This document shows, piece after piece, positions 40,587-46,613 of a DNA stretch of 46,613 nucleotides. The notes beneath the pieces were generated by a model. It was given only the letters and a program-made list of their open reading frames with translations, searched no databases and was not told the DNA's origin. Location of the stretch: positions 1 to 46,613 of the forward strand of contig JAITQG010000060.1 of NCBI GenBank assembly GCA_031289015.1, read 5' to 3'. Every line of letters begins with the position of its first letter. The stretch's first letter is position 1. Made by a program: the position numbers and the translations under genes. The DNA is from Lactobacillaceae bacterium (lineage in GTDB: Bacteria > Bacillota > Bacilli > Lactobacillales > Lactobacillaceae).

Positions 40587-40596
40587 TAATGCATGC

Positions 40597-40634
40597 AAAA
40601 GCGCAGGTAATCTACGGATTATTGGCGCTTTTTT
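40597..40634 (+). terminator. Terminator of lemA-htpX
   Basis: AAAAGCGC (40597-40604) pairs with GCGCTTTT (40625-40632), with an inner GGTAATC/GATTATT stem, followed by T residues. Confidence 0.88.
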
Positions 40635-40639
40635 GTTAC

Positions 40640-40900
40640 GGTAGCCAATAAATCGTAACTTAATTTTTGCAATCTAGCTGCAATGTTGAAGGGAGTTAGC
40701 AAGAGATTTCAAAAAAACGGGGTCTATGGGTGCAAAAATATTTCTAAAAACGAGTTTGTTAACTGGTAAAATATTTTCTCGTAAAACGCTTTACTAACGA
40801 AAAATGGGTCAAAAAAGCCCAGCAGTGTTGCTTTTTAGTTACAAAAAACAAGTGAATAAGATGGGTTGACGCGCTTTTTGACAATTAACCGTAATATTAA
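40640..40900 (+). other. Gene-free AT-rich stretch with a terminator-like hairpin
   Basis: No convincing reading frame. It contains the inverted repeat TTGCA/TGCAA near 40668-40684 and a terminator-like hairpin AAAAAAGC...GCTTTTT (40811-40836). Near the end lie two TTGAC boxes (40866 and 40878) that may be -35 elements for the LysM gene. A small RNA ending near 40836 is possible but unproven. Confidence 0.35.
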
Positions 40901-40913
40901 CACCGGCACACTT

Positions 40914-41041
40914 GATAAGCTTATCTCTGTTGTTTTGAAACAAAAATTCAAAACGAGTTAAAACACTAGCCCAACCACGTGAATGCAATGAAGTAGTTCT
41001 TGGGGGAATTACGACGTAGGTTGGCTAGATATACAGAGGAG
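40914..41041 (+). other. Structured 5' leader of the LysM/Apf-like gene
   Basis: GATAAGCTTATC (40914-40925) is a perfect palindrome. GTTTTGAA/TTCAAAAC form a hairpin near 40934-40957. CTAGCCCAACC (near 40967-40977) pairs with GGTTGGCTAG (near 41019-41028) with one bulge. TATCTCTG (40922-40929) is complementary to parts of CAGAGGAGATA (41034-41044), which holds the ribosome-binding site. A regulated or stability-determining leader is inferred. Confidence 0.45.
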
Positions 41042-41050
41042 ATAATTAGC

Positions 41051-41644
41051 ATGTTTAAAGTAAAATCAATTTTAGTTGGCTTAGTTGCCACTGGGGTCTT
41101 GACCACGACAGGAACGGCCAACGCTGCCACATATACGGTTAAATCAGGGGACACCTTGAGTGAAATCGCCGAAGTGTATGGCACAACGATTGAAGCGATT
41201 GCCGCTAAAAATGGCATTCAAAATGTCAATTGGATCTTTGTGGGGGACGCTTTGAATATTGACGATAACGCTAATTCAGCGATTTCAACTAATCCGGTCA
41301 CTTTGACCAGCACACCTGAAGTTACAGAAACGACACCTGCCGTAGCACCAACGACCACGGTGGCTGACACAACGCCCGTAGTTAATAATTCTGGTTCCGT
41401 CTATGATCAATTCATCGCTAATGGTGGAACTGATGCAATGTGGCAAACCATTGTGCTACCCGAATCAGGTGGTAATCCAGACGCCATTTCGCCAGCTGGA
41501 TATCGTGGCTTAGGGCAAACGATGCAAGCTTGGGGCACTGGCAGCGTGGCAACCCAAACCGCGGGCATGTTGAATTATGCCACCCAACGCTATGGTTCAA
41601 TTGATGGCGCCGTGGCCTTTCGAATTGCCAATGGTTGGTGGTAA
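41051..41644 (+). CDS. Secreted LysM protein, aggregation-promoting-factor type
   Basis: A 197-residue exported protein. The signal peptide MFKVKSILVGLVATGVL runs to a cleavage after TANA (about residue 26). One LysM domain follows (TYTVKSGDTLSEIAEVYGTTIEAIAAKNG, NWIFVGDALNI), which binds peptidoglycan. Then comes a Thr/Pro/Val linker. The C-terminal domain (MWQTIVLPESGGNPDAISPAG, RGLGQTMQAWGTGSV, FRIANGWW) matches the end of Apf proteins of lactobacilli, a lysozyme-like or transglycosylase-related fold. ATG 41051 has AGGAG nine bases upstream. It is probably abundant at the cell surface and involved in wall turnover or aggregation. Confidence 0.9.
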   Translation: MFKVKSILVGLVATGVLTTTGTANAATYTVKSGDTLSEIAEVYGTTIEAIAAKNGIQNVNWIFVGDALNIDDNANSAISTNPVTLTSTPEVTETTPAVAPTTTVADTTPVVNNSGSVYDQFIANGGTDAMWQTIVLPESGGNPDAISPAGYRGLGQTMQAWGTGSVATQTAGMLNYATQRYGSIDGAVAFRIANGWW

Positions 41645-41657
41645 TCTAAATATTTTT

Positions 41658-41690
41658 GAAGCTGGACCGCTTGTCGGTGCGGCTTTTTTT
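41658..41690 (+). terminator. Terminator after the LysM gene
   Basis: CCGC (41667-41670) pairs with GCGG (41679-41682), extended outward by AAG/CTT after an internal loop, followed by seven Ts. Confidence 0.7.
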
Positions 41691-41791
41691 GTGCTCAAAA
41701 AACAATTAGTGAACTGATGGAAATAACTTGATTTTTACCAATATTAGGTTTAACTTAATATATATAAATCGAAATTTGGTAGGTGATTCTA

Positions 41792-43132
41792 ATGCAGCAA
41801 GCAGATAAAATCATTGACGTTTACAAAATCGAACCACGCCGCATTATTATGGTGATTGATTCTAAAAGTTTTTATGCCAGTGTTGAGAGCGTCGAACTCG
41901 GGCTCAATCCGCTCCAATCGATTCTGGTAGTGATGAGTAATCAAGAAAATACCAATGGTGGCTTAGTCTTGGCAGCATCCCCACGCGCCAAACAATTACT
42001 AGGGATCAAAAACGTCATGCGCCAACGTGACGTGCCCAAAGATGCCCGATTAATTATCGTGCCCCCGCGGATGAATTTGTACATTCAAAAAAATAAGCAA
42101 ATTAATGACATTTACCGCGAATATGTTGCGGATGAAGATTTACATATTTACTCAATTGATGAGAGCATCTTGGATTTGACGGATAGTATGCAATATCTCA
42201 AATCAAAATTTGGTAAATCATTAACTTTAGCTGAATTGGCACGCATCATTCAAAAACACATTAAGGCTGAAACGGGGATTTACACCACCATCGGGATTGG
42301 CGATACGCCCGCGATGGCTAAATTAGCGCTTGATTTAGAAGCTAAACATGCGCATAGTCTCATTGGCGAATGGCATTACGAATACATTCCTGATCGATTA
42401 TGGCCGATTGAAAAATTATCTGATGTATGGAGTATCGGGGCACGTACGGCTAAAAAGCTGAATCGGCTCGGCATTTTTAGTATGGGCGATTTAGCAGCCT
42501 ACAATCCGTATAAATTAAAGCAGCATTTAGGCGTTAAGGGCATTGACTTGTATGCGCTGGCTTGGGGCATCGATCGAAGTTTGATTCGCGATAAGTATCA
42601 ACCCAAAGAAAATTCAATCAGTAATAGCCAAGTGTTACCACGCGATTATTCCAAGGCAGAAGAACTGATTGTCGTCATTCGCGAAATCGGGGAACAAGTG
42701 GCTAGTCGATTACGGGCTAAAAGCGTTGTTGCCGGTCAAATCAGCCTGTGGATTGGGTTTGCGCATACGGAACAAGCCACTAGCCATAACCATGGATTTT
42801 CAGTGCAAATGAAAATAACGCCGACCAACACTAATAAATTAATTACACAAGGCTTAACAACATTGTTTAAACAAAATTATCAGGGTGAAGTTGTGCGCAA
42901 TGTCGGTGTCACTGCAGGCAAATTACAAGCTGCAGGCGTTGAACAATTGGATTTGTTTATGCCAGCGGCCACGACTAGCAAACAAAGAACGATTGATAGT
43001 GTCATCGATGAATTACGCAAAAACTATGGCATTGATGCGGTTTATAAAGCATCGAGTGCGACTGAGGGGGGCACGATGTTGAATCGCATTGGCCTTGTTG
43101 GTGGACATAATGGAGGCAATGCATATGGGTGA
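41792..43132 (+). CDS. Y-family DNA polymerase (UmuC/UvrX type)
   Basis: A 446-residue translesion polymerase. The catalytic palm residues are in IIMVIDSKSFYASVE and YSIDESILDLT. The incoming-nucleotide contacts lie in LAASPRAKQLLGIKN, the helix-hairpin-helix in VWSIGARTAKKLNRLGIFSMGDLA, and the little-finger domain follows (GQISLWIGFAHTE, VRNVGVTAGKL). The C-terminal LDLFMP resembles a beta-clamp-binding QLxLF motif. ATG 41792 has AGGTGA six bases upstream. It is of the UmuC-like group often carried on plasmids and prophages in lactic acid bacteria, here chromosomal by context. A small gene overlaps its end. Confidence 0.92.
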   Translation: MQQADKIIDVYKIEPRRIIMVIDSKSFYASVESVELGLNPLQSILVVMSNQENTNGGLVLAASPRAKQLLGIKNVMRQRDVPKDARLIIVPPRMNLYIQKNKQINDIYREYVADEDLHIYSIDESILDLTDSMQYLKSKFGKSLTLAELARIIQKHIKAETGIYTTIGIGDTPAMAKLALDLEAKHAHSLIGEWHYEYIPDRLWPIEKLSDVWSIGARTAKKLNRLGIFSMGDLAAYNPYKLKQHLGVKGIDLYALAWGIDRSLIRDKYQPKENSISNSQVLPRDYSKAEELIVVIREIGEQVASRLRAKSVVAGQISLWIGFAHTEQATSHNHGFSVQMKITPTNTNKLITQGLTTLFKQNYQGEVVRNVGVTAGKLQAAGVEQLDLFMPAATTSKQRTIDSVIDELRKNYGIDAVYKASSATEGGTMLNRIGLVGGHNGGNAYG

Positions 43133-43514
43133 TTTATCGGCTTATACATTAAACATGGCAGCCAATTTTTTTCAAAGGGATTATCAAGATCGAGGCATGG
43201 TCAAATGGGGTGGATTTGCTCTTTCTGATCACACCGAGGATGTAAATAAATACACTGCCCAACGTGCACAGCGCATGCAACAAGCGCGCATGCCGGAAAT
43301 GAGTAGTCAAGCCATGTTGCCAATTTTAGAACATGCGTTTGCTAATCATGAATTAGTGCAAATCCAACAAGCTTCAAAACAGGATCAACAAATCCCGGCC
43401 CTTATCACCGGCTTTGTCCAGGGATATACTGAGCTGGGCGTTGTTATCGGCGCCACCGAAATCGAATATGCTGATTTATGGTGGGTATCTTTAGCATCTT
43501 TGGGTACGATTTAG
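43125..43514 (+). CDS. YolD-like small protein coupled to the Y-family polymerase
   Basis: A 129-residue protein overlapping the polymerase gene by eight bases, with GGAGG eight bases before ATG 43125. The segment YQDRGMVKWGGFALSDHTEDVNK has the DRGMxKW start typical of YolD-like proteins, which accompany UvrX/UmuC genes in Firmicutes and are thought to stand in for UmuD. The remainder is helical, with an acidic-aromatic end (IEYADLWWVSLASLG). The YolD assignment rests on this short motif and the context. Confidence 0.72.
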   Translation: MGDLSAYTLNMAANFFQRDYQDRGMVKWGGFALSDHTEDVNKYTAQRAQRMQQARMPEMSSQAMLPILEHAFANHELVQIQQASKQDQQIPALITGFVQGYTELGVVIGATEIEYADLWWVSLASLGTI

Positions 43515-43530
43515 TATGCTATAGACAATA

Positions 43531-43576
43531 TGTAAACGCTTGCATTTTCAAAGCAACTTACATACAATAAGTAAGT
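43531..43576 (+). promoter_or_regulatory. gntKP promoter with cre site and a second operator-like inverted repeat
   Basis: TTGCAT (43540-43545), 17 bp, TACAAT (43563-43568). A cre site TGTAAACGCTTGCA (43531-43544) overlaps the -35, fitting CcpA repression. ACTTAC (43556-43561) and GTAAGT (43571-43576) form an inverted repeat around the -10, a likely site for a specific gluconate repressor not encoded in the window. Confidence 0.78.
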
Positions 43577-43611
43577 CGTTTGTTTTATGTTTTTATTTGA
43601 AAGGGGAAGAA

Positions 43612-45138
43612 ATGGATTATTTAATTGGTGTAGATTTGGGGACGACTTCCACCAAAGCTGTTTTATTTGATACTAAAGGTCAAGTAATTGCCAGCGCTAA
43701 TCAAGGGTATAAGTTGTATCGTGACGAACCAGATATGGCCGAACAGGATTTGACAGAAATTTGGGATGCATTTTTAGCTGCAGTCAAAGAGGTCGCACTT
43801 GCTGCGGTGGATGGAAAAATCTTGGCAGTCTCATTTTCGTCTGCGATGCACTCACTGATCGCTTTTGATGAAGCTTGGCAACCGTTAACGCGGATTATTA
43901 CTTGGGCTGATACACGGTCGGTTAAGTATACAGAAGCTTTGAAAGCAAATGACTTGGGGGCACAACTTTATAGTAAGACTGGGACGCCGATCCATCCGAT
44001 GGCGCCATTGTCTAAATTGTTGTGGTTACAAAATGAGCATGCTGAGATTTTTAACCAGGCCAAACATTATTTAGGGATTAAAGAATATCTTTTTCATCGG
44101 TTGTTTGGAGCAAATAAGATGGATTATTCGATTGCTTCTGGCACCGGCTTGTTTAATATTTTTGAGCTGGCTTGGGATGAACAAGCGTTGAAGACCACTA
44201 ACATTACGGCCGCTCAATTACCAACGCCAGTCGAGCCATACGAAATTGAACGGGGCATGGTTAGTGAATATGCGGAGGCCATGGGCTTGCCCGTTGACAC
44301 ACCGTTTGTTTATGGTGCTGCGGATGGACCGCTGTCAAATTTGGGCGTAAATGCCATTAAGCCTGGTGTGGCCGCTGTGACTATCGGAACCTCTGGGGCA
44401 ATTCGTGTGGTGACTGATGCACCGCGCGTTGACCCAAAGGGCCGGACGTTCACATATGCTTTGGATCGCGACCATTGGGTGATTGGTGGCCCAGTAAATA
44501 ATGGTGGGGATGTCTTTCGGTGGGCACGCGATAATATGTTTGATGATGAAAAGGCCACAGCTGAGTTGATGGGCATTGATTCATATGATTTGTTAACTGA
44601 AATTGCTGGTAAAATACCGGCGGGTGCTAATGGACTATTGTTCCATCCGTACTTAGGCGGTGAACGCGCACCAATTTGGGATGCCAATGCGCGGGGTTCA
44701 TTCTTTGGTATCACGCACCAGCATACGCGTGCACACATGATTCGGGCTGTTTTAGAAGGGATTATTTTTAATATTTACATGGTTTCCTTGGCCCTTGAAG
44801 AAGTGGTGGGTGACCTCACTTCAATTCAAGCAACTGGTGGCTTTGCACGTTCACCATTGTGGCGCCAAATGATGGCCGATATTTTTGAACAAGGTGTGAC
44901 GGTCCCTAAAGCTTTTGAATCAGGAGCTTTAGCGGCAACCGTCATGGCCCAAAAAGCATTGGGCTTGGTTGACTCATTGGATGTGATTGCTGATATGGTT
45001 GGGGAAGCCCAAACATATGAACCAAATCCTGCAAATTATGCAACTTATCGTGATTTGGCACCAATTTTCATTCGGTTAAGTCGACAATTACAAACTGAGT
45101 ATAAGAGCATTGCTGATTTTCAACGGAAATATAACTAA
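43612..45138 (+). CDS. gntK: Gluconate kinase, FGGY family
   Basis: A 508-residue sugar kinase that phosphorylates gluconate to 6-phosphogluconate. Visible blocks are LIGVDLGTTSTKAVLFDTKGQ (phosphate loop), SFSSAMHSLIAFD, ITWADTRS, HPMAPLSKLLWLQ, GAADGPLSNLGVNAIKPG, TIGTSGAIR and LFHPYLGGERAPIWDANARGSFFGI. ATG 43612 has AGGGG five bases upstream; the frame is open for 24 more codons through the promoter, which excludes the longer form. gntP follows 28 bases later. Confidence 0.93.
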   Translation: MDYLIGVDLGTTSTKAVLFDTKGQVIASANQGYKLYRDEPDMAEQDLTEIWDAFLAAVKEVALAAVDGKILAVSFSSAMHSLIAFDEAWQPLTRIITWADTRSVKYTEALKANDLGAQLYSKTGTPIHPMAPLSKLLWLQNEHAEIFNQAKHYLGIKEYLFHRLFGANKMDYSIASGTGLFNIFELAWDEQALKTTNITAAQLPTPVEPYEIERGMVSEYAEAMGLPVDTPFVYGAADGPLSNLGVNAIKPGVAAVTIGTSGAIRVVTDAPRVDPKGRTFTYALDRDHWVIGGPVNNGGDVFRWARDNMFDDEKATAELMGIDSYDLLTEIAGKIPAGANGLLFHPYLGGERAPIWDANARGSFFGITHQHTRAHMIRAVLEGIIFNIYMVSLALEEVVGDLTSIQATGGFARSPLWRQMMADIFEQGVTVPKAFESGALAATVMAQKALGLVDSLDVIADMVGEAQTYEPNPANYATYRDLAPIFIRLSRQLQTEYKSIADFQRKYN

Positions 45139-45166
45139 TTATTAACCATTTAGGAGGGGCAAAAAT

Positions 45167-46552
45167 ATGGACTTTGCAGTTTTAGTAGCAGGTATTTTAT
45201 TCTTGTTGGTTTTGATTATTAAATTTAAAATCAACACATTTGTTTCATTGATTTTAACGTCAGTCGCCGTCGGGGTGGGCTTGGGTATGCCCCTTGGTCA
45301 AATTCCGGTGTCAATTCAAAATGGAATTGCTAGCCAATTGGGTGAATTAGCCATTGTCTTTGGCTTTGGTGCAATGCTAGGCCGGTTGGTCGCTGATGCT
45401 GGTGGTGCGTATCGAATTGCGCACACTTTGATTAATATTTTTGGTAAAAAGCGGTTGCAATTAGCCATTATGGTGGCCAGTTTCATCATTGGAATTGCCC
45501 TCTTCTTTGAAGTCGGGATGGTCTTATTGATTCCGATTGTCTTTGCGATTGCCCTGGAAGCTGGCGTACCGTTGTTGTACCTTGGAATTCCAATGGCAGC
45601 CGGCTTGTCAGTTACCCATGGCTTTTTGCCACCCCATCCAGCACCAACGGCGATTTCAACTGCATTGGGCGCTAACCCAGGGCACGTGTTAGTGTATGGG
45701 TTAATCGTAGCGATTCCAACGGCCATTATTGCTGGACCGTTGTTCTCTAAATTGGCAGCTAAGTATGCGCCTGAAGCCTTTACGATCAAAAAGAAATTAA
45801 CGGCGTTTGGTGAACAAAAGGAATTTAAATTAGAAGACACACCTTCATTTGGATTGTCAGTGTTAACGTCACTCATGCCAGTGCTATTGATGGCGGCGAC
45901 GACCATTTACACCATCATCACCAATGATGGGAAAGCTATTCAAGCAGTTACTGATCAAGCTGGCAATGTGCACTACCCAGCTAGCCTTGAAGGCTTCATG
46001 ATGATGATTGGGAATCCCGTGGCAGCCATGATTTTCTCATTGGTCTTTGCATTTTGGGCCATGGGTTGGCATCAACATCGCACAACTAAGGAAATGATGT
46101 TAACGGTTGAAGATTCTGTTAAGTCAATTGCGATGTTACTATTGGTTATCGGTGGTGGTGCTGCGTTTAAGCAAATCTTGATTGATGGTGGAATCTCTGA
46201 TCAAATCGCGGTGCTCTTTAAGCATTCGAGTTTGTCACCATTGATCTTGGCGTGGTTGATTGCCGTGATTTTGCGAATCGCCCTCGGTTCCGCGACAGTT
46301 GCTGCATTGACGGCAGCCGGCTTAGTCCAACCTTTGATGGCTAATGCAGGTATCAATCCGGCATTGATGGTCTTGGCCATTGGAGCTGGATCATTGGCTG
46401 CCTCGCACGTCAACGATGCTGGTTTCTGGATGTTTAAGGAATACTTTGATTTGGACGTTAAACAAACGTTGCAAATTTGGACAGTTCTAGAAACGATTGT
46501 TGCCGTTGTCGGTTTGTTGATTGTATTACTGATGAGTTTATTCATAAAATAG
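45167..46552 (+). CDS. gntP: Gluconate permease
   Basis: A 461-residue GntP-family H+/gluconate symporter with about 12 membrane segments. Family marks are FGAMLGRLVADAGGAYRIA, ALFFEVGMVLLIPIVFAIA, HGFLPPHPAPTAISTALGANPG, RIALGSATVAALTAAGLVQPL and the C-terminal SHVNDAGFWMFKEYF. AGGAGG precedes the start. It supplies the substrate for GntK in the same cre-controlled operon. Confidence 0.95.
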   Translation: MDFAVLVAGILFLLVLIIKFKINTFVSLILTSVAVGVGLGMPLGQIPVSIQNGIASQLGELAIVFGFGAMLGRLVADAGGAYRIAHTLINIFGKKRLQLAIMVASFIIGIALFFEVGMVLLIPIVFAIALEAGVPLLYLGIPMAAGLSVTHGFLPPHPAPTAISTALGANPGHVLVYGLIVAIPTAIIAGPLFSKLAAKYAPEAFTIKKKLTAFGEQKEFKLEDTPSFGLSVLTSLMPVLLMAATTIYTIITNDGKAIQAVTDQAGNVHYPASLEGFMMMIGNPVAAMIFSLVFAFWAMGWHQHRTTKEMMLTVEDSVKSIAMLLLVIGGGAAFKQILIDGGISDQIAVLFKHSSLSPLILAWLIAVILRIALGSATVAALTAAGLVQPLMANAGINPALMVLAIGAGSLAASHVNDAGFWMFKEYFDLDVKQTLQIWTVLETIVAVVGLLIVLLMSLFIK

Positions 46553-46560
46553 CATAATTA

Positions 46561-46594
46561 AAGGCCCGCCAAACACATCTGTCTGGCGGGCCTT
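46561..46594 (+). terminator. Hairpin after gntP
   Basis: AAGGCCCGCCA (46561-46571) is an exact inverted copy of TGGCGGGCCTT (46584-46594). The stem is very stable, but the T-run after it is poor, so termination or 3'-end protection are both possible. Confidence 0.7.
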
Positions 46595-46613
46595 AAATAA
46601 ATAATTTATGAAT

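Noticed and set aside
40914..41041. c-di-AMP (ydaO-type) riboswitch
   Set aside because: The gene type fits, but the conserved GGGGAACC and GGTGAAT blocks are not present in the right arrangement.
45316..45906. 196-codon open frame on the minus strand inside gntP
   Set aside because: It is the antisense shadow of a gene with clear GntP motifs, has no ribosome-binding site and no recognisable domain.

Overview
The window reads as chromosomal DNA of a low-to-moderate GC lactic acid bacterium of the Lactobacillaceae, most likely the Weissella/Leuconostoc branch. The basis is the combination of class Ib plus class III ribonucleotide reductases, an AdcR-AdcACB zinc operon, a SUF operon in the order C-D-S-U-B-T, DUF1831, an aggregation-promoting-factor-like LysM protein, an LPXTG surface protein and a GntK/GntP gluconate pair. 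The genus is inference. No tRNA, rRNA, transposase, integrase, phage gene, CRISPR array or plasmid replication gene was seen.

Layout. 1-2483 is the 3' end of a cell-envelope subtilisin-like proteinase gene. 2556-6806 holds nrdI (minus strand) divergent from nrdE-nrdF. 6979-10595 encodes three exported proteins: a beta-propeller, a Tyr-rich LPXTG protein and an unknown. 10677-13823 carries a nickel/cobalt permease and then a TPP-riboswitch-controlled thiamine salvage operon (thiM, a thiamine-binding MTH1187-type protein, thiE). 14051-15106 is an AAA-type ATPase gene with a winged-helix tail, preceded by a tandem AGTACA array. 15327-18178 is adcR-adcA-adcC-adcB. 18361-21733 holds a CNNM/CBS membrane protein, a hotdog thioesterase (minus), a ferrochelatase and DUF1831. 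21889-25255 holds nrdH, nrdD and nrdG. 25296-27184 is an AT-rich pair: an unknown gene, then a second winged-helix ATPase preceded by its own ATGCTAAA array. 27329-32279 is the SUF operon. 32347-32540 is a 194-bp near-perfect inverted repeat. 32606-37219 is a NifS-like cysteine desulfurase (minus) divergent from nadB-nadC-nadA. 37282-43514 holds phosphoglucomutase, lemA-htpX, a LysM/Apf-like protein, a Y-family polymerase and a small partner gene. 43612-46552 is gluconate kinase and permease under a cre site.

How the parts work together. Both oxygen-dependent (NrdEF, with NrdI and NrdH) and anaerobic (NrdDG) deoxyribonucleotide synthesis are present. All three nrd promoter regions share a GTTAGATT-core motif that I found nowhere else in the window, which suggests one regulator. 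The iron-sulfur machinery, the second cysteine desulfurase and the [4Fe-4S] quinolinate synthase form a coherent Fe-S/NAD block. Zinc uptake is controlled by a promoter-proximal double palindrome.

The most unusual content is the pair of related but divergent P-loop ATPases at 14051 and 26057. Each sits alone between housekeeping operons. Each ends in a winged helix, and each is preceded by two clusters of short direct repeats of a sequence private to that gene, reaching up to or into its ribosome-binding site. I infer a family of self-regulating (or otherwise repeat-binding) ATPase modules. Their biological role cannot be told from the sequence.
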